Source of the DNA: Streptomyces aurantiacus
GTDB taxonomy: Bacteria; Actinomycetota; Actinomycetes; Streptomycetales; Streptomycetaceae
Direction of reading: 5' to 3'
Length of the DNA: 64,000 nucleotides
Assembly: GCF_001418335.1 (NCBI RefSeq)
Contig: NZ_LIPP01000028.1
Span: 18,473-82,472, forward strand
Part shown: positions 7,434 through 15,334 of the stretch, in pieces
How the letters are laid out: every line of letters begins with the position of its first letter
Position numbering within the stretch: position 1 is the first letter of the stretch
Translations under genes and position numbers: made by a program
Notes under the pieces: model-generated
Told to the model about the DNA's origin: nothing
Database searches by the model: none
What the model saw: the letters and a program-made list of their open reading frames with translations, nothing else

Positions 7434-8381
7434 ATGAGCACTGCGAACACGATGCGCGCGATCAGTCAGGACGTCCTCGGCGGTCCCGAGGTCCTCAAGG
7501 AAGTGGAGCGGGAGATCCCGAAGCCGGGGCCGAGCGAGGTGCTGGTCCGGGTGCACGCGGCGGGCCTGAACCCGACCGACTGGAAGCACCGGGCGCACGG
7601 CAACTTCCTCAAGCCCCCGTTCGTCCTCGGCTGGGACGTCTCCGGCGTCGTCGAGGCCGTCGGTCTCGGCGTCGTCATCCACGAGCCGGGCGACGAGGTC
7701 TTCGGCATGCTGCCTTACCCGTTCGGCGTAGGGGCGCACGCCGAATACGTCACCGCGCCCGCGCGGGCCTTCGCCCGCAAGCCGGCCGAGGTCGACCACA
7801 CGCAGGCGGGAGCCCTGCCGCTCGCGGCGCTCACCGCCTGGCAGGCGCTGGTCGACACGGCGGACGTGCGGCCGGGACAGCGGGTGCTGATCCATGCCGC
7901 GGCCGGCGGGGTGGGGCACCTGGCCGTCCAGATCGCCAAGGCGCGGGGGGCGTATGTGATCGGTACGGCGAGCTCCGGGAAGCACGAGTTCGTGCGCGGA
8001 CTGGGCGCCGACGAGCTCATCGACTACCGGGAGACCGACTTCACCGAGGCCGTGGGGGACGTCGACGTCGTCCTGGACACGGTCGGGGGCGACTACCGCT
8101 CGCGTTCGCTGCGGACGCTGCGTCCCGGCGGGCTGCTGGTGACGCTCCTGGTGTCCGGGACCTCGGAGCTCGCGGAGGAGGCGGAGGGGCTCGGGGTGCG
8201 GGCGGTGGAGATGCTCGTGGAGGCCGATCAGACCGGGATGCGGGCGATCGCCGAGCTTGTTGCCGAGGGGAAGTTGCGGGCCACTGTCGCGGAGGTGTTC
8301 CCGTTGGCCGACGCGGCGAAGGCGCATGCGGCGGGTGACACCGGGAGGACTGTGGGGAAGCTGGTTCTTCAGGTGCGGTAG
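7434..8381 (+). CDS. NADP-dependent oxidoreductase (zinc-free MDR, quinone-reductase-like)
   Basis: The 315-residue medium-chain dehydrogenase/reductase lacks zinc-ligand motifs and carries the NADPH loop HAAAGGVGHLAVQIAK near residue 150, as in quinone oxidoreductase (QOR) enzymes. The N-terminal GroES-like domain contains AAGLNPTDWKHR. Starts are possible at 7434 and 7452 in frame, and also further upstream at 7362. I chose 7434 because 7362 would cross the operator-like dyad and the GlxA start. These enzymes reduce quinones or enones with NADPH in the cytoplasm. Regulation by the divergent GlxA-type protein is likely. Confidence 0.87.
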   Translation: MSTANTMRAISQDVLGGPEVLKEVEREIPKPGPSEVLVRVHAAGLNPTDWKHRAHGNFLKPPFVLGWDVSGVVEAVGLGVVIHEPGDEVFGMLPYPFGVGAHAEYVTAPARAFARKPAEVDHTQAGALPLAALTAWQALVDTADVRPGQRVLIHAAAGGVGHLAVQIAKARGAYVIGTASSGKHEFVRGLGADELIDYRETDFTEAVGDVDVVLDTVGGDYRSRSLRTLRPGGLLVTLLVSGTSELAEEAEGLGVRAVEMLVEADQTGMRAIAELVAEGKLRATVAEVFPLADAAKAHAAGDTGRTVGKLVLQVR

Positions 8382-8400
8382 GTCTTCGGGGTGCGTCTTC

Positions 8401-8444
8401 GGGGTGCCTCGCTCACATCCTGGGGGATGTGGACGGGGCACCCC
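8401..8444 (+). terminator. Two-part stem-loop terminator after the MDR gene
   Basis: An outer 8-bp stem GGGGTGCC/GGCACCCC (8401-8408 and 8437-8444) encloses an inner 7-bp stem CACATCC/GGATGTG with a 4-nt loop. It begins 20 bp after the stop. There is no U-run, as is common for Streptomyces terminators. A 13-bp direct repeat GTCTTCGGGGTGC precedes it. Confidence 0.65.
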
Positions 8445-8740
8445 TGCGTTGGTCGGCCGCGTTGTGTGGCTGCGTTGTTCGGCTGCGGGTTCGTCGTGGC
8501 TTGTCGCGCAGTTCCCCGCGCCCCTTAAGAGATGGGGGCGCCGGAGGTGTTGGGCCGCGAGCTCGTCGTGGCTTGTCGCGCAGTTCCCCGCGCCCCTGAA
8601 GAGGTGGGCGGGGTGGCCTTTCTTAAATCGTCGACATATGTCAATCGAACATGCTGAAATTCGCTCTAACGGGGGTAGCTTGCAGGGTGAGGGACGGGGC
8701 AGTGTTCGGGCCCTGGTGGCCCTTATGGAGGTGATGCGTC
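8445..8740. other. Non-coding stretch with two dispersed repeats and a low-GC segment
   Basis: No gene is supported here. Two copies of a roughly 40-bp element lie at 8491-8530 and 8563-8602, 72 bp apart. A low-GC patch from about 8621 to 8665 contains the perfect palindrome GACATATGTC (8633-8642). This patch probably holds the promoter of the STAS gene at 8741, but I cannot fix -35 and -10 boxes. Confidence 0.6.
8491..8602 (+). repeat. Two tandemly placed copies of the Streptomyces GCAGTTCCCCGCGCCCC element
   Basis: Copies at 8491-8530 and 8563-8602 both contain TGTCGCGCAGTTCCCCGCG followed by CCCCT and differ at one base near the end. Other copies in this window are at 39331-39358 and 60083-60120 (reverse) and 56371-56408 and 56471-56512 (forward, with GCCGTTCC in place of GCAGTTCC). 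All are intergenic. The function is unknown. The palindromic flanks suggest folded RNA ends or terminators. Confidence 0.8.
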
Positions 8741-9127
8741 GTGGGTGGCAGCTCCAGACCGCTCTCCCCGCACCTGCGTGTCCACGAGGACCGCGGCCAC
8801 ACCGTGCTCGAATTCCACGGCGAGATCGACATCCTCGCCTCGCTGGACATCATCCCCGTGCTGGACGCGGCGACGGGACGCCCGGCCGCCGACGTCGTCC
8901 TGGACCTGCGGCACATCGAGTTCTTCGACTGCTCGGGCCTGCGTCTGCTGCACCGGGCCCGGCGCCGGGTCCTCGCCCGGGGCGGGCAGGTGCACCTGGT
9001 CTGCACCCATCCGCTGACCCTGCGCATCCTGCGCGTGACCGAACTCGCCGGGGTCATGCCACCGCTGGCGAGCATGGACGAAGCCCTCGGCCACCCCTCG
9101 ACCGCCTCGGGCCTCAGGGGCCGGTGA
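8741..9127 (+). CDS. STAS-domain protein (anti-sigma factor antagonist-like)
   Basis: A 128-residue single STAS domain. The phosphorylation motif FFDCSGLRLL places the candidate regulatory Ser at residue 65, as in SpoIIAA/BldG-type antagonists that are switched by anti-sigma kinases. GTG 8741 follows GGAGGTGATGC. The final 20 residues beyond the domain are Ser/Gly-rich. The gene's 3' end overlaps the convergent IclR gene by 14 bp. No cognate anti-sigma or sigma gene is next to it, so its partner is elsewhere in the genome. Confidence 0.85.
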   Translation: MGGSSRPLSPHLRVHEDRGHTVLEFHGEIDILASLDIIPVLDAATGRPAADVVLDLRHIEFFDCSGLRLLHRARRRVLARGGQVHLVCTHPLTLRILRVTELAGVMPPLASMDEALGHPSTASGLRGR

Positions 9128-9902
9128 CCAGTTGCAGGTCCGTCTCGATACCGGCGGCGCACGCCTGGAGCCTGGGCACCATGTCCCGCAGCTCGTCGAG
9201 GCTGCGCATCCCCGCCCCGACGGCGATGTTCGCCGCGGCGATGACGGCACCCGAGCGGTCGTGCACCGGGACGGCCACTGCCCGCAGGCCCTGGTTCAGC
9301 TCCTGGTCCGCCACACAGAAACCGCTCTTGCGGGTCGCCTCGATGATCGTACGGAGTTCCGCGGTGTCGCGGACCGTCCGGTCGGTCAGCGGCTGGAGGT
9401 CGACCCGGCCCAGGTAGTCCAGGAAGGCGTCCTCCCCCAGGCCGGCGAGCAGTACCCGCCCCATGGCCGTGGCGTAGGCCGGGAAACGGGACCCCACGTT
9501 GATCGACACGGTGATGACGCCGCGCGCCGGCACGCGCGCCACGTGCACCACGTGGTCACCGTCGAGCACGGACAGCGCCGTGGTCTCCTGCACGTCGTGC
9601 ATCAGGTCCTTGAGATGGGGCTCGGCGATCTGCGGGGTGGAGAGCGCCCGTAGATAGGCGTGTCCCAGTTCGAGGATCTTCGGGGTGAGCCCGAACAGCG
9701 CCCCCTCGCTGCGCACATAGCCCAGCTTCAGCAAGGTCAGCAGCGAGCGCCGGGTCGCGGCGCGCGAGAGTCCCGCCGCCCGCGCCACATCACTGAGCGA
9801 CCGGGCCGGATGATCCGCGTCGAAGACCTTGATCACTTCCAGTCCGCGTGCCAGCGACTGGACGAAGTCCGGTTCTGTCGGCCCGACTTCGAGCGGTTCC
9901 AT
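9114..9902 (-). CDS. IclR-family regulator of the 10090-20015 catabolic operon
   Basis: A 262-residue IclR protein of the PcaR/PobR/PcaU type. A winged helix-turn-helix spans about residues 12-75 (ARSLSDVARAAGLSRAATRRSLLTLLKLGYV) and the effector domain about 85-255 (FPAYATAMGRVLLAGL). The frame opens to 9983, but ATG 9902 (MEPLEVGPTEPDFVQSLARG) matches family N-termini and follows AGGAGATGGCAC. It is divergent from the island and has a symmetrical set of half sites in the shared region. Members of this clade usually activate aromatic-acid or ring-cleavage operons in response to pathway intermediates (family knowledge). Confidence 0.88.
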   Translation of the reverse strand: MEPLEVGPTEPDFVQSLARGLEVIKVFDADHPARSLSDVARAAGLSRAATRRSLLTLLKLGYVRSEGALFGLTPKILELGHAYLRALSTPQIAEPHLKDLMHDVQETTALSVLDGDHVVHVARVPARGVITVSINVGSRFPAYATAMGRVLLAGLGEDAFLDYLGRVDLQPLTDRTVRDTAELRTIIEATRKSGFCVADQELNQGLRAVAVPVHDRSGAVIAAANIAVGAGMRSLDELRDMVPRLQACAAGIETDLQLVTGP

Positions 9903-9978
9903 GTGCCATCTCCTGTCTCGGCGCGGTCGCGGCGCCCACTGTCCCACATTCCGTCGAGGCCGTGCGATCAGCAGTGTA

Positions 9979-10014
9979 CGCACAGCGAACGATTGTGCGT
10001 GCGTCTAGCGCACA
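9979..10014. promoter_or_regulatory. Triple half-site operator between IclR gene and catabolic island
   Basis: Three 6-bp half sites alternate with exact 9-bp spacers: CGCACA (9979-9984), TGTGCG (9994-9999), CGCACA (10009-10014). Each adjacent pair is an inverted repeat with 15-bp periodicity. Three repeated half sites are known for the PcaU/PobR branch of the IclR family. The site lies between the IclR start at 9902 and the binding-protein start at 10090. Binding is inferred. Confidence 0.65.
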
Positions 10015-10089
10015 CGTGTTCAGAAATGTATGGTCGCTCCCATCGCACCTCGGGTCCGGTCTTCCGGGCCCCCTTCCAGTGGAGGAACG

Positions 10090-11088
10090 ATGGAGTTCCC
10101 GATCATGCGGAGAAGGACGGCTCTGGCCGCCGCGGCAGGGCTGGCCCTGTCACTCACCGCCTGCGGCAACGGCGGTTCCTCGACCGGTCTTGACCCCTCG
10201 TCCAAGACACCGGTGACCGTGCGGGCCGGGTTCATCCCGGTCATCGACGTGGCCGCGCTCTACCTGGGGCAGAAGCAGGGCTTCTTCGCCGACCACGGCA
10301 TCAAGCTGGACATCAAGACCGCCCAGGGCGGTGCGGCTCTGGTGCCGCCGGTGGTCAGCGGTGAGTACCAGTTCGCCTTCAGCAACATCGTCTCGGTCCT
10401 GGCCGCCCGCGACAAAGGCCTGCCGTTGAAGGTCATCGCCTCCGGGTCCAACTCCACCGGCCACGCCGGCAAGGACGTCACGATGATCCGGGTCCCGAAG
10501 GACAGCCCGATCCGGTCGGCCGCGGATCTCGCCGGCAAGAAGGTCAGTGTCAACACGCTCAACAACCTGCTGCAGATGCTGGGCGAGGTGGCCGTCACCG
10601 CGGACGGCGGTGACCCGGACAAGGTCAAGTTCGTCGAGCTGCCGTTCCCGGACGCGGTCACCGCGCTGGGCAAGGGCGACATCGACGCCATGGTCACCGC
10701 CGAGCCGTTCGACACCATCGCCGCGGGTGCCGACACCAGGGTCGTCGCCTCGCCCTATCTGGAGATGGCGAAGACCAGCCTGACGACGTCGGTCTACTTC
10801 ACCTCGGAAGACCAGCTGAAGAAGAACCCCAAGCTGTTCACCGCGCTGAAGGCCGCCATCGACGAGTCGCTCGCCTACGCGGAGGCCCACCCCCGCGAGA
10901 CCAGGGCCCAGCTGGCGTCATTCATGAAGATCGAGCCGGGGGTGGCCCAGAAGGTCACCCTGCCCACGTTCTCGCCGACGATTCCGCAGTCGTCGGTCGA
11001 GGCGTTCGTCAAGGCCGCCCGCAGCCACGGCCTGCTCGACGGCGACATCTCCTACGACGACCTCGTGTGGTCGGGAACGGCCGGCTGA
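10090..11088 (+). CDS. ABC importer substrate-binding lipoprotein (SsuA/NMT1-like)
   Basis: The 332-residue lipoprotein has a signal peptide ending in the lipobox LTACGN (Cys25), followed by an NMT1/SsuA/TauA-like periplasmic-binding fold (AALYLGQKQGFFADHGIKLDI, then VSGEYQFAFSNI). Such proteins deliver small organic acids, sulfonates, nitrate or pyrimidine precursors to a two-permease, one-ATPase importer. ATG 10090 is preceded by GGAGGAACG, while 10030 in the same frame lies in the promoter region. It is the first gene of the island. The cognate permeases and ATPase are at 12916-15334. Confidence 0.88.
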   Translation: MEFPIMRRRTALAAAAGLALSLTACGNGGSSTGLDPSSKTPVTVRAGFIPVIDVAALYLGQKQGFFADHGIKLDIKTAQGGAALVPPVVSGEYQFAFSNIVSVLAARDKGLPLKVIASGSNSTGHAGKDVTMIRVPKDSPIRSAADLAGKKVSVNTLNNLLQMLGEVAVTADGGDPDKVKFVELPFPDAVTALGKGDIDAMVTAEPFDTIAAGADTRVVASPYLEMAKTSLTTSVYFTSEDQLKKNPKLFTALKAAIDESLAYAEAHPRETRAQLASFMKIEPGVAQKVTLPTFSPTIPQSSVEAFVKAARSHGLLDGDISYDDLVWSGTAG

Positions 11089-11089
11089 C

Positions 11090-12919
11090 ATGAGGACCAC
11101 ACTCCGCAGCGACCTGCCGGTGGGCAGCTCCCGCTGGGCCGTCCGCCGGGCCCAGTGGCGTTCCCTCGGCATCTCCGACGAGGAGATGACCCGGCCCAAG
11201 ATCGCCATCGTCAACTCCTCGTCCGACCTCGCCGCCTGCTTCGCCCACCTCGACGACATCGTGCCGGTGCTCAAGGAAGCCATCCGCAAGGCGGGCGGAC
11301 TGCCCTTCGAGATCCGCACCGCCGCCCCGGCCGACTTCATCACCAGCGCCGGCGCCGGCGGCCGGTACGTGCTTCCCACCCGCGACCTCATCGTCAACGA
11401 CATAGAGGTCGTCGTGGAAGGCGCCCTGCTCGACGGCATGGTGTGTCTCAGCTCGTGCGACAAGACCGCGCCCGCCCACATGATGGCGGGCGGCAGGCTC
11501 GACGTACCCACTCTGATCGTCGCGTGCGGCTATCAGCGCAGCGCCCTGCACGAGGACGGCGGCGCCGACATCGAGGACGTCTTCCTGCACGCCGGCCACA
11601 CCGCCCTGGGCCGTACGTCCGCCGAGGACCTGCTCGCCATGTCCGAGGACGCCATCCGCGGCCCCGGGGTCTGCGCGGGAATGGGCACCGCCAACACCAT
11701 GCACATGGCCGCCGAGGCACTCGGCATGGCACTTCCCGGCACCACGCCGACCCGGGCCGACGGCGCCGTCATGTGGGACGCGGTCCGGGCGGCCGGCCGC
11801 GGCATCGTGGACATGGTCCACGAGGGACGGACGGCACGGTCGGTACTCACACCGGCCGCGATCCGCAACGCCGTCACCGTGATGCTCGCGATCGGCGGCT
11901 CGATCAACTCCGTCAAGCACCTCCAGGCCGTCGCCGTCGAGGCCGGTCTCGACGTCGACGTGTGGCGGACGTACGAGGAACTGGCCGACCGGGTCCCCGT
12001 CATCACCGCGGTACGGCCCAACGGCCCGCACCTCATCGAGCAGCTCGACGACGCCGGCGGCACCCGCGGCGTCCTCGCGGCCCTGGCTCCCCTGCTGGAC
12101 CTGGACACCGTCGGGGTCACCGGCCGCCCGCTCGGCGAACTCGTCGCCGAGACACCGGCGCCCGGTGCGGAGTTCATCCGCCCACTCGCCGATCCGTTCA
12201 CCCGCCGGCCCTCGATCGTGATCCTGCGCGGCTCCCTGGCCGCCGAGGGATCCATCGTCAAGCTGCCCGCCGACGAGGAACGGCCCACCGGATTCCGCGG
12301 CCCGGCCCGCTGCTACCCCTCCCGGGAGGCGGCCATCGCCGGCCTCGCGGCGGGTGAGGTGCGGGCCGGTGACGTGGTGGTGCTGCGCGGCATGGGGCTG
12401 CACGGCGGCCCCGGCATGGCCATGGCGTCGGCCTTCGTGTTCGCCCTCGACGGCGCCGAGCTCGGCGAGAAGGTCGCGGTCGTCACCGACGGCCAGCTCT
12501 CCGGTCTTGTCAACAAGGGCATCGTGGTCGGCGAGGTCTCCCCCGAGGCCGCCGTCGGCGGACCGCTCGGCCGGGTCCACGACGGCGACCTGATCAGCAT
12601 CGACCTCACCACCCGCACCATCGACCTGGAGGTCGACCCGGACACCCTGGCCGGCCGCGAGCCCGTCGCCGCGGAGACCGTCCGTACCCCGGGATGGCTG
12701 GCCGCCTACGACCGGACCGTCACCAGCCCCGCCTGCGGCGCCGTACTCGCCCGCGAAGGCTGCGCGAACACCTGCGGCGGCGGGCGGGGCCACGGAAGCA
12801 CCCGGACGTGGGGAGACGTACAGGCTCCCGACCAAGGCGCCCGGACCCACGGAGACGTACAGATCCGCGAAGACGTCCAGACACCCGGAGACGTCCAGGC
12901 CCGCGGAGGTGTCCGGTGA
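11090..12919 (+). CDS. IlvD/Edd-family Fe-S dehydratase with a repetitive C-terminal tail
   Basis: A 609-residue dehydratase of the IlvD/Edd superfamily, which removes water from 2,3-dihydroxy acids or sugar acids. Cluster ligands are visible: Cys50 (NSSSDLAAC), Cys123 in CDK (SSCDKTAPAHMMAGG) and Cys195 (GVCAGMGTANTM). Lys125 is the position of the carbamylated lysine, and the catalytic Ser loop is TDGQLSGLVNKG. It diverges from canonical IlvD and sits in a catabolic operon, so a branched-chain biosynthetic role is unlikely. The last 45 residues hold four DVQ-containing units encoded by degenerate tandem DNA repeats. ATG 11090 overlaps nothing and starts 1 bp after the previous stop. Its stop overlaps the next gene by 4 bp. 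Confidence 0.85.
   Translation: MRTTLRSDLPVGSSRWAVRRAQWRSLGISDEEMTRPKIAIVNSSSDLAACFAHLDDIVPVLKEAIRKAGGLPFEIRTAAPADFITSAGAGGRYVLPTRDLIVNDIEVVVEGALLDGMVCLSSCDKTAPAHMMAGGRLDVPTLIVACGYQRSALHEDGGADIEDVFLHAGHTALGRTSAEDLLAMSEDAIRGPGVCAGMGTANTMHMAAEALGMALPGTTPTRADGAVMWDAVRAAGRGIVDMVHEGRTARSVLTPAAIRNAVTVMLAIGGSINSVKHLQAVAVEAGLDVDVWRTYEELADRVPVITAVRPNGPHLIEQLDDAGGTRGVLAALAPLLDLDTVGVTGRPLGELVAETPAPGAEFIRPLADPFTRRPSIVILRGSLAAEGSIVKLPADEERPTGFRGPARCYPSREAAIAGLAAGEVRAGDVVVLRGMGLHGGPGMAMASAFVFALDGAELGEKVAVVTDGQLSGLVNKGIVVGEVSPEAAVGGPLGRVHDGDLISIDLTTRTIDLEVDPDTLAGREPVAAETVRTPGWLAAYDRTVTSPACGAVLAREGCANTCGGGRGHGSTRTWGDVQAPDQGARTHGDVQIREDVQTPGDVQARGGVR
12800..12915 (+). repeat. Degenerate tandem repeat encoding the tail of the IlvD-like protein
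   Basis: Units GGAGACGTACAG (about 12814 and 12859), GAAGACGTCCAG and GGAGACGTCCAG recur at roughly 18-45-bp spacing and encode GDVQ, GDVQ, EDVQ and GDVQ. A decayed fifth unit, GGAGGTGTCCGG, holds the stop and the next start. It lies at the extreme 3' end of the reading frame, after the conserved enzyme fold. Confidence 0.7.
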
Positions 12920-13752
12920 AAGTGCTCGACGCGACACGGCCGGGCAAGGCTCCGGCCGCCCCGGCCCCGCGCCGCCGCGCGGCCCGGCCCCGTATCGCCC
13001 CGCTGGTCGGCATCGTCCTCGCCGCACTCGCCGCCGAGATCGTTCCCCGTACGGGGCTGATCGCGGGCGACGCGCTGCCCCCGCTCAGCTCCGTCCTGGC
13101 CGAGCTCGGCCGGCAGGCGGGCGACGCCGCCCTGTGGGAGGCCCTGGGCCGCACGGTCCGTACCTGGGCCGTCGGCCTTGTGGTCGCCGTCGTCGCCGGC
13201 GTGGTGGTCGGCGTGCTCATCGGACTGGTGCCGATACTGCGCGCGATCACCGCGTCCACGGTGGAGTTCCTGCGCCCCATCCCCTCCGTGGCCCTGATCC
13301 CCGCGGTCATCCTGGTCTTCGGCACCGGCTTCGAGTCCGGAGTGGTGCTCATCGTCTACGCCGGTTTCTGGCAGGTGCTCGTGCAGGTGCTCTACGGCGT
13401 CCAGGACATCGACCCGGTCGCGCACGACACCGCCCGCTCCTACCGCTTCAGTGTCTGGGGCCGGGTGCGGTACGTCATCTGGCCGACCGCGCTGCCCTTC
13501 GTGTTCACCGGGATCCGGCTGGCCGCCTCGGTCGCGCTCGTCCTGGCCATCACCGGCGAGCTGGTGATCGGCACCCCGGGGATCGGGCAGCTCATCTCGG
13601 TGGCGCAGAGCAGCGGCGCGACGACCGAGATGTTCGCGCTCGTCCTGGTCACCGGTGTCCTCGGTGTCCTGGTCAACACGGGATTCCGGTACGCGGAGCG
13701 GGCCGTGCTCGGCTGGCATCCCTCGGTCCGGCGATCGGCGGGTGCGCGATGA
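12916..13752 (+). CDS. ABC importer permease 1 of the island
   Basis: The 278-residue inner-membrane permease is of the SsuC/TauC (BPD_transp_1) type with about six helices. An EAA-like loop, ARSYRFSVWGRVRYVIWPTALPFVFTGIR, contacts the ATPase. A 30-residue basic, Ala/Pro-rich N-terminus precedes the first helix. GTG 12916 overlaps the IlvD-like stop (GTGA), and its own stop overlaps the start of permease 2. It pairs with permease 2 at 13749 to form a heterodimeric channel fed by the binding lipoprotein at 10090. Confidence 0.88.
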   Translation: MKVLDATRPGKAPAAPAPRRRAARPRIAPLVGIVLAALAAEIVPRTGLIAGDALPPLSSVLAELGRQAGDAALWEALGRTVRTWAVGLVVAVVAGVVVGVLIGLVPILRAITASTVEFLRPIPSVALIPAVILVFGTGFESGVVLIVYAGFWQVLVQVLYGVQDIDPVAHDTARSYRFSVWGRVRYVIWPTALPFVFTGIRLAASVALVLAITGELVIGTPGIGQLISVAQSSGATTEMFALVLVTGVLGVLVNTGFRYAERAVLGWHPSVRRSAGAR

Positions 13753-14534
13753 ACATCCTGAACTTCCTGCGCCGCGTCCTGTACGCGCTCGGTCTGCCCG
13801 CGGCTCTCGTGGCCCTGTGGTGGGTCACCAGCGTCAACAGCACCAGCTACTACTTCCCGCCGCTGCCGGACGTCCTCGACCAGTTCGGCCGGCTGTGGCT
13901 CGCCGGCCGGTTCGCCGACGACGTGGTGCCCAGCCTGGTCCGGCTGCTCACCGGGTTCCTCGTCTCCGCCGTGATCGGCGTGGCGCTGGGCGTCGCCCTC
14001 GGCCTGACCGACGTGCTGCGGCGCGGCGCCGAGCCGGTCCTCGAATTCCTCCGGGCGCTCCCGCCGACCGTGCTCGTACCGGTCATCGCGATCGTCGCAG
14101 GCATCGGCGACGGGGCGAAGATCCTGGTCATCGTCTCCGGCTGTGTGTGGCCGGTCCTGCTGAACACCGTCGAGGGCGTACGCGCCGCCGACGACGTCAT
14201 GATCGACACCTGCCGCACCTACGGCATCACCCGCGGCGCGCGGCTGCGTCACATGGTGCTCCCCGCCGCCGCCCCGCAGATCGCGGCCGGACTGCGGCAG
14301 GCCCTGTCGATCGGGCTGATCCTGATGGTCATCGGCGAGATGTTCGCCGCCACCAACGGTCTCGGCTTCAGCATCGTGCAGTTCCAGCGGACCTTCGCGA
14401 TCCCGCAGATGTGGAGCGGCATCATCCTGCTCGGCCTCATCGGATTCGCCCTCTCCGCGTTGTTCACCGTTGTCGAGAAGCGGGTCCTGGGCTGGTACCT
14501 GGGCCTGCGCGAGTCGCAGAAGAGGAACGGCTGA
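13749..14534 (+). CDS. ABC importer permease 2 of the island
   Basis: The 261-residue second permease of the SsuC/TauC type has a predicted N-terminal helix at about 10-28 and five further helices. The conserved cytoplasmic loop CRTYGITRGARLRHMVLPAAAPQI carries the EAA-type ATPase contact. It starts at ATG 13749 with a 4-bp overlap on permease 1, and its stop shares one base with the ATPase start. The substrate is unknown but should match the island's enzymes. Confidence 0.88.
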   Translation: MNILNFLRRVLYALGLPAALVALWWVTSVNSTSYYFPPLPDVLDQFGRLWLAGRFADDVVPSLVRLLTGFLVSAVIGVALGVALGLTDVLRRGAEPVLEFLRALPPTVLVPVIAIVAGIGDGAKILVIVSGCVWPVLLNTVEGVRAADDVMIDTCRTYGITRGARLRHMVLPAAAPQIAAGLRQALSIGLILMVIGEMFAATNGLGFSIVQFQRTFAIPQMWSGIILLGLIGFALSALFTVVEKRVLGWYLGLRESQKRNG

Positions 14535-15334
14535 TGACAGACATGGTCTCCGTCAAGGGCCTCAACAAGGTCTACGAGTCCGCCGGCCGCCGGGTGGAGG
14601 CGATAGGCGACATCACGTTCTCCGTGGCCCGGGGCGAGTTCGCCTGCATCGTGGGCCCCTCGGGCGCGGGCAAGACGACACTGCTGAAGTGCCTGGCAGG
14701 TCTCCTCACCCCCACGGCGGGCGAGGTGCTGCTCGACGGCGTCCCCGTGACCGGGCCGCCCCCCGGTATGGCCGTGGTGTTCCAGGAGTACGGCCGCAGC
14801 CTGTTCCCCTGGAAGACCGTGCGGCAGAACATCGACCTGCCGCTGCGGCAGAAGAAGCTGCCCCGCGCCGAGCGCGACCGGCTGGTCACCGACTCCCTGG
14901 GCGCGGTCGGACTCGCCGACGCCGGCGACGCGTACCCCTGGCAGCTCTCGGGCGGTATGCAGCAGCGGGTCGCCATCGCCCGGGCCGTCGCCTACGAGCC
15001 GCAGGTGCTGCTCATGGACGAGCCCTTCGCGGCCGTCGACGCGCAGACCCGGGCCGACCTCGAAGACCTCGTCCGGTCGCTGTGGCGGTCGCTGGGCATC
15101 ACGACGCTGTTCGTCACCCACGACATCGACGAGGCGGTCTACCTCGGCGAGCGGGTCCTGGTCCTGTCCGCCTCGCCCACCTGTGTCCTGGACGACGTCC
15201 CCATCGGGCTGCCGGCCGAACGCGACCAGGTCACCAGCCGTTCGACGAGCGCCTTCGCCGAGCTGCGCACCCGGGTGCACCGCGGCATCCAGGACGCCAA
15301 GGCCGGCCGCCGCACCTCCGGGGCCGCCGCGTGA
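14534..15334 (+). CDS. ABC importer ATPase of the island
   Basis: A 266-residue SsuB/TauB-type ATPase with Walker A GPSGAGKTT, signature LSGGMQQR, Walker B VLLMDEPF and the switch His in FVTHDIDEA. All catalytic residues are present. It energises the two permeases immediately upstream, to which it is coupled by a 1-bp stop/start overlap. ATG 14543 is an alternative start three codons in. Its 3' end overlaps the hydrolase start by 4 bp. Confidence 0.92.
   Translation: MTDMVSVKGLNKVYESAGRRVEAIGDITFSVARGEFACIVGPSGAGKTTLLKCLAGLLTPTAGEVLLDGVPVTGPPPGMAVVFQEYGRSLFPWKTVRQNIDLPLRQKKLPRAERDRLVTDSLGAVGLADAGDAYPWQLSGGMQQRVAIARAVAYEPQVLLMDEPFAAVDAQTRADLEDLVRSLWRSLGITTLFVTHDIDEAVYLGERVLVLSASPTCVLDDVPIGLPAERDQVTSRSTSAFAELRTRVHRGIQDAKAGRRTSGAAA

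Noticed and set aside
12694..12915. A start for permease 1 within the IlvD-like gene
   Set aside because: GTG 12916 gives a normal 4-bp overlap, and the upstream segment is an Arg-rich frame shadow of the repeats.
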